This document shows, piece after piece, positions 7,068 to 14,971 of a stretch of DNA of 21,225 nucleotides. A program made the position numbers and the translations under genes. Each line of letters opens with the position of its first letter. Position 1 is the first letter of the stretch. The stretch covers positions 1-21,225 of the forward strand of contig JBIQHP010000034.1 in the NCBI GenBank assembly GCA_044508495.1. The letters are read 5' to 3'. This DNA comes from Terrimesophilobacter sp044508495 (GTDB taxonomy: Bacteria; Actinomycetota; Actinomycetes; Actinomycetales; Microbacteriaceae). The notes beneath the pieces are model-generated. The model was not told the origin of the DNA and searched no databases. It saw only the letters and a list, made by a program, of their open reading frames with translations.

Positions 7068-8830
7068 GAATACTCCCTTGCGGCGATGAGCCCGGATGCC
7101 CAGCCGATGAGCTGGATCTTCCGGTTGCTCGTCGAGGGCGGGAGGTAGAACAGCAGCTGATCGCCGTAGGTCGCGATCGTTCCCTTGGTGGACGAGCTCA
7201 CACCGGAGAGCGACTTGACGGCGCCTTCCGCGTTGATGATCGCACCCACCTCCGTCGGCCGGACCGTCTCCGTCTCGTTGAGATAGACCGCGACGATCGC
7301 TCCGTTGTCGTTGGTGACCATCGGGATCACCTCGCCCTCGCCGAGCAGACTGCCGAACTCCATCGACGCGATACCAGGGATGCTCGCCTTCCGCTTCTCC
7401 TTCGCGTCGAATCCGATCGACTCGTAGAGCGAGTCGTTCTCGAGGTCGAAGAACTTGAAGAACTCGCTGGCCGAGCCCTTGAGCATGACGTCTCCGTAGT
7501 CCGCGGCGAGCTGATCCGGCGCGAGCGCGAAGAGCTTGACGTCGGGCTGAAGGCGCTGGGTCCCGACCTCGGCCGCGGCCATGGCGGGCAGCATGCCGGC
7601 GCTGGCCTCGAGCTGCACGGCGTACACGGCCTTGTAGTTCTCCCGCGGCGACTGCTGCACGAGCATGAGCGCCGTGGACGGCACGGTGGCGTCCTCGGGG
7701 TCCTGGATGACGGTGAAGACCGTCCTCGGCCACTTGTCGTTCTGCTGCGGCAGGGTCACCTCGACCGGGCTCGCCGGGATGGCGGGAAGCTGGGCATAGC
7801 TGTTGTCGACCCTGCGGATGGCGTAGTTCGCCTCGCGCAGTTCGAGCGCCGGCCCGTCGAACCGGGTCTGGATGAGATCGGAGTCGCGCGCGACATCCGC
7901 CTGCTGAGCCGTCACGGCGACCCTCCCGACGATGGCCTCGAGCTGCGAGACGCTCACCACGGGCGGCTTGTCGGTGACGACCGGCCCCGCAGTGACCATC
8001 GGGTCCGGGCTCGGCGTCGCGACGCTTCCGCCGAGGAACTCCGGCCAGGACTCCGCCGTGCACCCCGAGAGGGCGAGCGAGCCGATGAGCAGCACGGGCA
8101 CGACCATCCCCACGCGTCCGGCAGCCCGCCTGCCTCGGGTGACGGGGGGCGCCTTCTGCTTCTGGGGCCGGTATCGGGGCCGCTTCGGGGGTTTCGGCAT
8201 CTTGGGCGGACGCCGCCGCGGACCCCGCGCCTTGCGCAGATGGGAGAGCGCCCAGAGATAGAGGCCGAGGCCGGCGAGAAGCAGCAGCATCCCGCCGACG
8301 ATGAGCGGGCCGGACCAGGGAGTGCGGTTGTCGACCGGCCAGGTGATCGAGATCTGACCGGGGGCGGGGCTCGTCCCGTCGGAGACGACGATGATCGAGA
8401 CGCTCTCGGGGAGATTGACCACGAAGGTCAGCTCCTTCTCCCTCGTGTACTCGGCGAGCCAGAGGTCGGAGCCGTGCGGATCCGGCACAGTCGACTCCGG
8501 GCCCGCGACGCGCACGTTGCGAAGCGTCGAGGTCTCCGGGTCGAACTCGAGCGAGTTGTAGGAGGTGTCGCCGATCCAGGCGAGCACGTCGCTCGTCCTG
8601 CCATAGGCGGCGAAGATCGTGTCGGATCCGGAGATCTCGATCTTCTGCCTGCCCTCATTCGCCTTGAGGACGGCGCCGTCGATGACCGTCACGGCGGAGC
8701 TCGTGGAGACCTCCGTCGTCGCCGCGACGTGGTCGGGCTCGGCGAGGATCGTCCGCTGGGCGATGCCGTAGCTGATCGCCAGGAAGGCAACGACGAAACT
8801 GACGATCGCCACGATGAACCGCAAGGGCAT
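7064..8830 (-). CDS. Hypothetical membrane protein with internal lipoprotein-type signal
   Basis: I do not recognise a named family. The 588 residues read as: a membrane segment (about 4-26), an extracytoplasmic domain (about 30-172), a second membrane segment (about 175-197), a very basic Arg/Lys/Pro linker (199-240) and a third hydrophobic stretch ending in LSGC, with Cys257. A 330-residue C-terminal domain follows. LSGC fits the lipobox, and the basic linker plus hydrophobic stretch look like a complete lipoprotein signal placed inside the protein. The ATG at 8830 is only one base from GGAGG, so the in-frame TTG at 8824 (seven bases from GGAGG) may be the true start. The stop overlaps the downstream thioredoxin-fold gene by four bases, so the two probably form an operon. 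An envelope role is inferred only from topology. Confidence 0.8.
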   Translation of the reverse strand: MPLRFIVAIVSFVVAFLAISYGIAQRTILAEPDHVAATTEVSTSSAVTVIDGAVLKANEGRQKIEISGSDTIFAAYGRTSDVLAWIGDTSYNSLEFDPETSTLRNVRVAGPESTVPDPHGSDLWLAEYTREKELTFVVNLPESVSIIVVSDGTSPAPGQISITWPVDNRTPWSGPLIVGGMLLLLAGLGLYLWALSHLRKARGPRRRPPKMPKPPKRPRYRPQKQKAPPVTRGRRAAGRVGMVVPVLLIGSLALSGCTAESWPEFLGGSVATPSPDPMVTAGPVVTDKPPVVSVSQLEAIVGRVAVTAQQADVARDSDLIQTRFDGPALELREANYAIRRVDNSYAQLPAIPASPVEVTLPQQNDKWPRTVFTVIQDPEDATVPSTALMLVQQSPRENYKAVYAVQLEASAGMLPAMAAAEVGTQRLQPDVKLFALAPDQLAADYGDVMLKGSASEFFKFFDLENDSLYESIGFDAKEKRKASIPGIASMEFGSLLGEGEVIPMVTNDNGAIVAVYLNETETVRPTEVGAIINAEGAVKSLSGVSSSTKGTIATYGDQLLFYLPPSTSNRKIQLIGWASGLIAAREYS

Positions 8831-8848
8831 CCCTCCAAAAGACAGTCA

Positions 8849-8854
8849 AGGATA
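8849..8854 (-). promoter_or_regulatory. -10 box TATCCT for the 588-residue membrane protein operon
   Basis: TATCCT on the minus strand fits TANNNT and lies 18 bases before the ATG at 8830, leaving a short leader that contains GGAGG. No clear -35 is seen. It is the only good -10 candidate in the divergent region on this strand. Confidence 0.4.
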
Positions 8855-8934
8855 GCGCACGCAGTCTGAGTGCTTCCTCAGCCGCCTGAACGCGGATGGC
8901 GGATCGGGCAGCGGCCGCCGCCCAGCGGCACCGC

Positions 8935-8940
8935 TAAACT
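8935..8940 (+). promoter_or_regulatory. -10 box TAAACT for the DivIVA-like coiled-coil gene
   Basis: TAAACT fits TANNNT and lies 56 bases before the GTG at 8997, giving a leader of about 50 bases with GGGAG near the start codon. The same hexamer occurs before frr and before the antiporter gene. The -35 region is GC-rich and gives no consensus. Confidence 0.4.
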
Positions 8941-8996
8941 CATCACTGTCTGGCCGAAGCCCGATCGTGCGGCCATCCACCTACCAGGGAGAAACC

Positions 8997-10586
8997 GTGG
9001 CAACCGACGACGAAGCCTTTGCGACAGCGATGCGCGGATACAACCGCGAAGAGGTCGACAACGCCATCCAGGATCTGCGCCGCGAGCTCATCAAGGCCAA
9101 CACCGACAAGGCCGAGAGCGCCAAGGAGGTCAAGCGCCTGAGTGCCATGGTCGCCGACCTGCAGGCCGAGCTCGACGAGACCGGGAGTCCCACCTACAGC
9201 GGGCTCGGCACCAAGCTCGAGAACGTGCTGAGGGTCGCCGAGGAGCAGTCGACGCGGCTCATCAGCCAGGCGGACATCGACGCGGAGAAGCTGCGGAACT
9301 CCGTGCAGGGCGAGGTCAACGCCCTGCGGGTCGAGGCGATGGAGGCGGCGGAGCGCATCGTGGCCGAGGCCCAGCAGAAGGCCGGTGAGCTCCTCGGCGC
9401 AGCGCGGGAGGAGGCGGATGGCCTTCTCGAGCGCTCACGGGCCCAGGTGGAAGCGGCGAGCGAGGAGTCGCTCCGTGAGGCCGCCGCGATCCGCGGGGCC
9501 GCCGCGACGGAGGCGGCGGAGGCCAGGACCACGGCCAAGCGGGAGGCGGCCGCCATCCGGGCCGAGGCCGAACGCGAGGCCGCCGAGCTCAGGGTCGTCA
9601 CCGTGCGCGAGACGACCGAGGCACGCGAGGCGGCCGCGGGCCTCGCGAGGGACACCGAGAAGAACCGCACGGAGTTCACGGCCGAGACCGAGAAGCAGTG
9701 GGGCGACCTCGCCCGCGACATCGAGCAGCAGCGCACCGACGCCGAGCGCGAGGTCGAGGCGACCAGGGTCGGCCTGGCGGCCGAGGCCGAGCAGTCGAGG
9801 GCCGAGCTCGAGCGGGAGCTCGCCGAGGCCAGGGCGAAGTTCGAGGAGGAGACCGAGGCCGCCCAGGCGAAGCTCAAGCAGGACACCGCTGCCGCGCACG
9901 CCAGGCTCGCGCAGGAGACCAAGTCGGCACGGGCGGAGCTCGCGCGAGCCACCGAGGAGACGAGGGCCAAGGCCGAAGCCGAGATCGCCGAGGCACGGGC
10001 GAGCCTCGCCCACGACATCGAGAAGCAGCGCACCGACCTCGATCGGGAGCTCGAGCAGCTGCGCGCCGACTTCGCGAACGAGCAGGAGCACGCCCGCGCC
10101 GAGCTCGCGGCCCACGTGGATGCGACCCGCGCGAAGCTCGCCAAGGACACCGAGCAGGCCAGAGCCGACCTGGAGGTCGAGCTCACCGCGCGACGGGACG
10201 AGGCCGAGAAGGAGTACCTTGCCCGGCACCAGGATGCAGTCTCCCAGAATCAGCAGTATCTCGAGGAGGCCCGTGCGCAGCTTGCCGAGGCGATCAGGCG
10301 AGCCGACGAGAAGCGGGCCGAGGCCGAGACCCTGGAGTCGCAGTCCAAGGCCGAGGCCAGGGCGCTCCGCGCCGCGGCCGACTCGCGGGCCGCCGAGGTC
10401 CTCGCGAACGCCGAGGCGCGCGCGAAGGCCATGGTCAAGGATGCCGAGAAGCGCACGACGAAGCTCGTGTCCGAGGCCGAAGAACGCCTCGCCAAGATTA
10501 GAATCGAGCGCGAGACGGTCGCCGGGTACTTCGGCACCCTGCGCACCGTCCTGAACGACGCGGAGAAGGTCGCCGCGGACGACTAG
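8997..10586 (+). CDS. DivIVA-domain coiled-coil protein with long hendecad array
   Basis: The 529-residue protein starts with a DivIVA-like N-terminus: AFATAMRGYNREEVDNAIQD fits the conserved GY-x-x-x-x-V-D pattern. A segment at about 60-100 (LGTKLENVLRVAEEQSTRL) is typical of actinobacterial polar and cytoskeletal coiled-coil proteins such as FilP and Scy. The rest is almost all Ala/Glu/Arg/Lys coiled coil, with 17 perfect 11-residue repeats at residues 215-401. No membrane segment or signal is present, so it is cytosolic, perhaps membrane-associated through the DivIVA domain. The GTG at 8997 is chosen because GGGAG lies five bases upstream and DivIVA homology begins at once. The AI-2E permease follows 18 bases after the stop, so they may be co-transcribed. 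Role at poles or septum is inferred from family, not shown. Confidence 0.85.
   Translation: MATDDEAFATAMRGYNREEVDNAIQDLRRELIKANTDKAESAKEVKRLSAMVADLQAELDETGSPTYSGLGTKLENVLRVAEEQSTRLISQADIDAEKLRNSVQGEVNALRVEAMEAAERIVAEAQQKAGELLGAAREEADGLLERSRAQVEAASEESLREAAAIRGAAATEAAEARTTAKREAAAIRAEAEREAAELRVVTVRETTEAREAAAGLARDTEKNRTEFTAETEKQWGDLARDIEQQRTDAEREVEATRVGLAAEAEQSRAELERELAEARAKFEEETEAAQAKLKQDTAAAHARLAQETKSARAELARATEETRAKAEAEIAEARASLAHDIEKQRTDLDRELEQLRADFANEQEHARAELAAHVDATRAKLAKDTEQARADLEVELTARRDEAEKEYLARHQDAVSQNQQYLEEARAQLAEAIRRADEKRAEAETLESQSKAEARALRAAADSRAAEVLANAEARAKAMVKDAEKRTTKLVSEAEERLAKIRIERETVAGYFGTLRTVLNDAEKVAADD
9639..10199 (+). repeat. Array of 17 hendecad (33-bp) coding repeats
   Basis: Residues 215-401 divide without any insertion or deletion into 17 units of 11 residues (561 bases). 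Typical units are GLARDTEKNRT, DLARDIEQQRT, ELERELAEARA, KLKQDTAAAHA, ELARATEETRA and KLAKDTEQARA. Most units carry Leu, Phe or Ala at position 2, an acidic residue near position 5 and Arg at position 10. Eleven-residue periodicity predicts a slightly right-handed coiled coil instead of the usual heptad one. Confidence 0.9.
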
Positions 10587-10604
10587 GCGTCACGAAGGGG
10601 CACC

Positions 10605-11648
10605 GTGAAGATCCAGAACGCTTTCCGTCTCGGCCTCTTCGGAGGGCTCGGCGTGCTCGTCGCACTCGCGATCGGCGCCGCCGTGGGGACGCTCGCGACC
10701 ATCATCACCTACATCGGGGCCGCGATCTTCCTCGCGCTGGGCCTCGACCCGGCCGTCTCCTGGCTCGAACGCCATCGGTTCCCGCGCTGGCTCGCCATCC
10801 TCACAGTCGTCATCGGCGTGCTCGCGATCTTCACCGGGCTCGTGTTCGCCGTCATCCCCGTGATCGTCGACCAGACCTCCAACCTCGTGACCGGGCTCAC
10901 ACCGCTCATCGCCGGGTTGCAGGACACGAACTGGGTCGCGAACCTCCAGCAGAACCTGCCCTCCTACATCGACCTCGAGGCGATCATCGGCGGAGCGCTC
11001 GAGTTCATCAAGAACAACCTGACCTCGATCGGCGGCGGCGTGCTGCAGGTAGGGCTCGGGATCGCGAGCGGGGCCTTCGGCATCGTCATCGTGCTCATCC
11101 TCACGCTCTACTTCGTCGCGTCGCTCGGCAGCATGAAGCGCGGCCTCTACCAGCTCGTCCCGGCGACGAAGCGCGCGCGCTTCGCCGACATCGCCGAGCA
11201 GGTGAGCGACTCGGTCGGACGCTACGTCGTCGGGCAGGCGACCCTCGCCCTGGCCAACGGCATCCTGAGCTTCGTCTACCTCTCGATCGTCGGCGCGGAG
11301 TACCCGGCCCTCTTCGCCTTCCTCGCCTTCCTGTTCTCCCTCGTACCGCTCGTGGGAACGCTGTCCGGCAGCATCCTCATCACGCTCAGCTGCCTCGTCT
11401 TCGACGGGGTGCCGACCGCGATCGCCGTCGGCATCTACTACGCGATCTACATGCAGCTCGAGGCGTACGTGCTCAATCCGAACATCATGAACCGCGCGGT
11501 CAAGGTGCCCGGCGTCATCGTCGTCATCGCCGCGCTCGCGGGAGGAACGCTGCTCGGCATCCTCGGGGCGCTCATCGCCATCCCGGTGGCCGCGTCGGTG
11601 CTCATCATCATGAACCAGGTGGTCGTGCCGAGGCAGAACGAGCTCTGA
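10605..11648 (+). CDS. AI-2E family transporter (UPF0118-type permease)
   Basis: The 347-residue integral membrane protein has the usual layout of the AI-2E transporter family. There are hydrophobic segments near the N-terminus (about 10-48 and 62-90), a soluble stretch (about 92-140), and then five or so further segments. LILTLYFVASLGSMKRGLYQLVP, VGRYVVGQATLALANGILSFVYL and SLVPLVGTLSGS are family-typical, and the segment AIYMQLEAYVLNPNIMNRAVKVPG is highly characteristic. Some members export autoinducer-2 and others work as ion antiporters; the substrate here cannot be told. The GTG at 10605 has AAGGGG five bases upstream. It follows the coiled-coil gene by 18 bases. The stop lies two bases before the assembly gap, so no terminator can be seen. 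Confidence 0.9.
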   Translation: MKIQNAFRLGLFGGLGVLVALAIGAAVGTLATIITYIGAAIFLALGLDPAVSWLERHRFPRWLAILTVVIGVLAIFTGLVFAVIPVIVDQTSNLVTGLTPLIAGLQDTNWVANLQQNLPSYIDLEAIIGGALEFIKNNLTSIGGGVLQVGLGIASGAFGIVIVLILTLYFVASLGSMKRGLYQLVPATKRARFADIAEQVSDSVGRYVVGQATLALANGILSFVYLSIVGAEYPALFAFLAFLFSLVPLVGTLSGSILITLSCLVFDGVPTAIAVGIYYAIYMQLEAYVLNPNIMNRAVKVPGVIVVIAALAGGTLLGILGALIAIPVAASVLIIMNQVVVPRQNEL

Positions 11649-11650
11649 GC

Positions 11651-11750
11651 NNNNNNNNNNNNNNNNNNNNNNNNNNNNNNNNNNNNNNNNNNNNNNNNNN
11701 NNNNNNNNNNNNNNNNNNNNNNNNNNNNNNNNNNNNNNNNNNNNNNNNNN
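11651..11750. other. Assembly gap of 100 N
   Basis: Exactly 100 N bases, the conventional length for a gap of unknown size. It covers the convergent 3' ends of the AI-2E transporter gene and the alpha/beta hydrolase gene. The hydrolase lacks its last third or so, so the true gap may be longer than 100 bases. Confidence 0.98.
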
Positions 11751-12193
11751 GGCGAGAGCAGGATGGCGCCCACGATCGGATGCTCGAGCCCCCAGGCGAG
11801 GGCGACCTCGGTTCCGAAGGACCAGCCCAGGAGCCAGGGCGCCGGCAGAGCGCGCTCGCGCACGAGGTCCATGGCTGCGGCGAGATCGTGGCGCTCGTCG
11901 ACCCCCTCCCCGAACGCCCCCTCCGAGCGTCCACGCGGGGAGGACACCCCGCGGAAGTTGAATCGCAGGACCGCGAGGCCGGCGAGTGCGGGAAGCCGGG
12001 CGGCGGCCTTGCGGATGACGTGCGAGTCCATGAAGCCGCCGCCGGTCGGCAGCGGGTGCAGGCAGACGAGGGTCGCGACGGGCTCCCGCTCGAGCGGGAG
12101 CGAGAGCTCGCCGACGAGCGTGAGCCCGTCCGAGGTGTGAAGCGCGATGTCCTCCCGGCGCGCGGGAAGCTCGACCCCGGAGCGGATCTCCAC
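11751..12193 (-). CDS. Alpha/beta hydrolase, C-terminus lost in assembly gap
   Basis: The first 147 codons are visible before the N run. LVCLHPLPTGGG is the oxyanion-loop region, FNFRGVSSPRGRSEGAF is typical of small dienelactone-hydrolase-like proteins, and GWSFG contains the nucleophile Ser125. The acid and His of the triad would lie in the missing part; relatives have about 200-220 residues. Substrate is unknown. The GTG at 12193 starts three bases after the TGA of the zinc-binding gene, with AAGGTGAG inside that gene's end as ribosome binding site, so the two are probably co-transcribed. The break is an assembly gap, not evidence of a pseudogene. Confidence 0.8.
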
Positions 12194-12196
12194 GAC

Positions 12197-12493
12197 TCAG
12201 CTCACCTTCCAGCAGTGCGAGTGCCAGTGCCGCCGGGCGGCGATGTCGGCGGCCTCTCCCATGAGGCCGTCGGCCCGCCAGGCGACGATGTGGGCGATCC
12301 CCGGCTGGATGTCGAGCCCGCACCCCGGGCAGACGTAGATCTTGGCCGCGGAGACGGCCGAGACGGGCTGGACGTTCCACAGGCCGTCGTGCTTCGTCTC
12401 GGTGCGGAGCGTCCCGTAGAGCGCCCGGTGGAGACCGGGATCGGGCCGCTCGTCCGCCGGACGGCCGCGGCGCGGGCGGTTCGATCGAGGCAT
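12197..12493 (-). CDS. Small zinc-binding conserved actinobacterial protein
   Basis: The 98-residue protein has a basic, disordered N-terminus (about 1-20) and a C-terminal zinc-binding core: CPGCG (Cys55, Cys58), IAHIVAW (His68) and RRHWHSHCW (His89, His91, His93, Cys94). The spacing suggests a ribbon of three Cys plus a His. Relatives occur across actinobacteria and are often labelled ATP/GTP-binding protein, but no nucleotide-binding motif is present here. Function is unknown. The ATG at 12493 is preceded by TAGGCT and then exactly six bases, suggesting a leaderless transcript. The hydrolase gene follows three bases after its stop. Confidence 0.8.
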   Translation of the reverse strand: MPRSNRPRRGRPADERPDPGLHRALYGTLRTETKHDGLWNVQPVSAVSAAKIYVCPGCGLDIQPGIAHIVAWRADGLMGEAADIAARRHWHSHCWKVS

Positions 12494-12499
12494 GCGACC

Positions 12500-12505
12500 A
12501 GCCTA
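12500..12505 (-). promoter_or_regulatory. TAGGCT -10 box, candidate leaderless promoter of the zinc-binding gene
   Basis: TAGGCT on the minus strand fits TANNNT, and the six bases GGTCGC separate it from the ATG at 12493. No ribosome binding site of ordinary strength lies between, in line with leaderless initiation. It sits in the 31-base gap after the antiporter stop. Confidence 0.45.
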
Positions 12506-12524
12506 TGCCGAAGACGGCAGGCGT

Positions 12525-14273
12525 TCAGGAGCCGCTCGGATTGTCGAGCTGCTCGAGACGGGTCTCCTCGAGGTCGAGCATGGTCTGGGCCCTCGTGATG
12601 ATCCGCGAGGAGTACGCGCCGTCGGCCATCGCGGCGACGAGCGCCGCGCGTTCGGCCTCGATGACCCTCCTGCGCAGAAGCCGGTACTGCTGGTGCGGGG
12701 ACTCGGCGAGGGCCTCCGCACCGACCCCGTTCTCCGCGCGCTCCCAGGCGGACTCGGCACCGAGCAGCGTGTCGTTGCGGACCCGGTCGATGACCACGGC
12801 GTCCGGTCGCGCCTCGCCGGGCAGCTCGAGCTCGGGGTTGTCGAGAATGGCGAGCCCCGCGGCGGCGATCTCGTCCAGCAGCGCGGCGAGCTCCCGGCGA
12901 TCGGCCGCACGATCGGTTCCCCGCACGCCGGTCAGCCGGATGAGCCAGGGCAGCGTTCCGCCCTGGGCGAGAAGCGTCAGGATGGCGACCATGAAGGCGA
13001 TGAGGATGAGCTGCGGACCGTAGGGCACATCCCGCGGCAGGGTCTGGGCGGCCGCGAGCGTGACGACCCCGCGCATGCCGGACCAGGAGAGGATGACGCC
13101 TCCCCGCCAGTCGAGGCCCGCCTCGCGCTGCTTCTGGATGTCGATCGACCGCCGACGGTAGAGCCGGGTCAGTCGATCCGTCCTGCGCACCAGGCGCTCG
13201 CTCTCGAAGGTGAGCCGTTGCACCCGCTCGAGGGACTCGCCGAACCGGAGATTCTGCTTCTCCTGGCGCTTCGCCCGCCGACGGATGTACAGCAGGAGCG
13301 GTCCGATGAACAGTCCGCGCAGCACGATGACGACGACCGTCATGAGCAGGCCGAGGAGGATCGTGCTCTGGAGGGAGAGCACGGTCGAGTCGACGTGACC
13401 GATGATCGACGAGATCTCCACCCCCATGAGCAGGAAGACCCCGTTCTCGAGCACGAACTTGAGGGTGTGCCAGTTCAATCGCTCGCTGATGCGGGCCTGC
13501 GGCGTGAACCGGCGGGCGCTGCTGGCACCCGCGTACAGCCCGGCCACGACGACGGCGAGGACCCCGGACGCGTTCGCCTCCTCGGCGGGGATGAAGGCGA
13601 TGAACGGCACGGCGAAGGAAATCGCGGTGTCCAGGACCGGGTCGTGCAGCTTGGACCGGACGAAGACCGTGATGAATCCGACGACGAGGCCGATCGCGAT
13701 GGCCGCGACGACCGCCCAGGCGAAGTCCGCGACGACGCCCCACAGGGTCACCGCCCCGGCAGCTGCGGCGATGGCCGAGCGCAGGAGCACGAGGGCCGTC
13801 GCGTCGTTGACGAGGCTCTCGCCCTCGAGGATCGTCACGAGGCGAGGGGGGAGCCCGAGCCGCTTGCCGAGCGCGGTCGCCGCGACGGCATCCGTCGGGC
13901 TGATGATCGCGCCGAGGGCGATGCCCGCCGCGAGGTCGAGGTCGGGCAGTATCCACCAGAGCAGGAGCCCGGTGCCGAAGGAGGTCGCGATGACGAGCAC
14001 GACCGAGAGGCCGCTGATGCTGTCGAGGTTGCGACGGAAGTCGACGATGGGGACGTTGATCGCCGCGGCGTAGAGCAGGAGCGGCAGGATGCCGGAGAGG
14101 ATGACCTCGGGCGCCAGCTCGATCGGGCCGACGCCGGGGATGTAGCTGATCCCGATCCCCACGACGACGAGGATGAGCGGGGCCGCGACGCCGAGCTTCT
14201 TGGAGAACGCCGCCACGCCGACGACCGTGACCAGTCCGATGACGATCGCGAGCGCGTATTCCGCGTAATCCAC
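12525..14273 (-). CDS. CPA1-family Na+/H+ antiporter
   Basis: The 582-residue protein is a cation:proton antiporter of the NhaP/NHE (CPA1) type, exchanging Na+ or K+ for protons across the membrane. About 12 membrane segments occupy residues 6-330 and 395-460. The signature ISPTDAVAA (Asp128) and EGESLVNDATALV (Asn156-Asp157, the ion-binding pair) are both intact. A charged stretch (about 333-385) interrupts the membrane part, and about 110 residues after 470 form a hydrophilic, Glu/Arg-rich helical tail, probably cytosolic and regulatory. The GTG at 14273 has no good ribosome binding site but lies six bases after TAAACT, so leaderless transcription is likely. Ion preference cannot be read from the sequence. 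Confidence 0.92.
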   Translation of the reverse strand: MDYAEYALAIVIGLVTVVGVAAFSKKLGVAAPLILVVVGIGISYIPGVGPIELAPEVILSGILPLLLYAAAINVPIVDFRRNLDSISGLSVVLVIATSFGTGLLLWWILPDLDLAAGIALGAIISPTDAVAATALGKRLGLPPRLVTILEGESLVNDATALVLLRSAIAAAAGAVTLWGVVADFAWAVVAAIAIGLVVGFITVFVRSKLHDPVLDTAISFAVPFIAFIPAEEANASGVLAVVVAGLYAGASSARRFTPQARISERLNWHTLKFVLENGVFLLMGVEISSIIGHVDSTVLSLQSTILLGLLMTVVVIVLRGLFIGPLLLYIRRRAKRQEKQNLRFGESLERVQRLTFESERLVRRTDRLTRLYRRRSIDIQKQREAGLDWRGGVILSWSGMRGVVTLAAAQTLPRDVPYGPQLILIAFMVAILTLLAQGGTLPWLIRLTGVRGTDRAADRRELAALLDEIAAAGLAILDNPELELPGEARPDAVVIDRVRNDTLLGAESAWERAENGVGAEALAESPHQQYRLLRRRVIEAERAALVAAMADGAYSSRIITRAQTMLDLEETRLEQLDNPSGS

Positions 14274-14279
14274 GAATCC

Positions 14280-14285
14280 AGTTTA
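14280..14285 (-). promoter_or_regulatory. TAAACT -10 box, candidate leaderless promoter of the antiporter
   Basis: TAAACT on the minus strand is followed by GGATTC and then the GTG at 14273. A six-base spacer puts the transcription start at or next to the start codon. No -35 consensus is visible. Confidence 0.5.
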
Positions 14286-14291
14286 GGGAGT

Positions 14292-14308
14292 CGGAGGGGG
14301 CGGCTCCG
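14292..14308 (-). terminator. Weak hairpin downstream of the lytic transglycosylase gene
   Basis: CGGAG and CTCCG form a five-base-pair stem with a seven-base loop, 17 bases after the transglycosylase stop and just before the antiporter promoter. No T-run follows, so this is a weak terminator candidate. Confidence 0.25.
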
Positions 14309-14325
14309 TGCGCGACCGGCGAACG

Positions 14326-14940
14326 CTAGTACCAGTTCTTGACCTGCGAGTGCTCCCAGGCGCCGCACGGCGTGCCGTAGCGGGCGGCGATGTAGCCGAG
14401 ACCCCAGACGATCTGAGTCCTCGGGTTCGTCGCCCAGTCGTCGCCCGCCGAGGCCATCTTCGTGCCCGGGAGCGCCTGGGGGATCCCGTAGGCGCCGCTC
14501 GTCGGATTCATCGCGAAGTGGTTCCAGTGCGACTCGCGCTGCCAGAGGGCGACGAGGCAGTCGTACTGGGCGGTGTCCCAGCCGCGCTCGAGGAGGAGCT
14601 CCCAGGCGATCGCCTTGGCCGAGCCGGGATCGGGAATGCCGGCCGCCGGGGCGACCGGGCGCTTCGTCACGCGGTAGCCGTCGCGGACGACGGCGGGACC
14701 GGCCTCGCCCGACAGCACGAGCTGCTGCGTCACGGCCGCGGGAACCCCTCCGGGACCCCGCTCGGTCGCGGCGTGCGCCGTCGAGTCGGGAGCGATGACC
14801 GTGACGAGCACGATCGCCAGGGAGATCCAGAAGGAGAAGACGGGAAGCGAGTACCGGAACGTCCGCGGGCGCGCGGAATCCACCGCCCCGGCCCCCGTAG
14901 TCCGCGACAGGCTCGGAACGAGATCCGCATGCCTACCCAC
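14326..14940 (-). CDS. Exported lytic transglycosylase-like protein (SLT/lysozyme-like domain)
   Basis: The 204-residue protein has a basic N-terminus and a hydrophobic segment (about 30-50) followed by AHAAT, so it is exported or membrane-anchored. The C-terminal domain (about 105-204) looks lysozyme-like: YDCLVALWQRESHWN supplies the catalytic Glu136, MNPTSGAYGIPQALPG is the conserved substrate-cleft motif, and NPRTQIVWGLGYIAARYG follows. Cys128 and Cys192 could form a disulfide outside the cell. Such proteins cleave the glycan strands of peptidoglycan; whether it is a resuscitation-type or remodelling enzyme cannot be told. The GTG at 14940 is the only good start and sits nine bases after a TAAAAT box. 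It follows the DivIVA-repeat gene with a hairpin in between. Confidence 0.88.
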   Translation of the reverse strand: MGRHADLVPSLSRTTGAGAVDSARPRTFRYSLPVFSFWISLAIVLVTVIAPDSTAHAATERGPGGVPAAVTQQLVLSGEAGPAVVRDGYRVTKRPVAPAAGIPDPGSAKAIAWELLLERGWDTAQYDCLVALWQRESHWNHFAMNPTSGAYGIPQALPGTKMASAGDDWATNPRTQIVWGLGYIAARYGTPCGAWEHSQVKNWY

Positions 14941-14949
14941 AGTGTTGGA

Positions 14950-14955
14950 ATTTTA
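14950..14955 (-). promoter_or_regulatory. -10 box TAAAAT of the transglycosylase gene
   Basis: TAAAAT differs from TATAAT at one position and lies nine bases before the GTG at 14940, so the 5' leader would be only about two or three bases. An inverted repeat CCCA-CTTTC-TGGG lies just upstream (in the -15 to -30 zone) and could be an operator. Confidence 0.5.
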
Positions 14956-14971
14956 GCCCAGAAAGTGGGAA

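Noticed and set aside
9639..10199. 33-bp periodicity as a CRISPR array
   Set aside because: The units are diverged, have no spacers and encode a continuous in-frame coiled coil.
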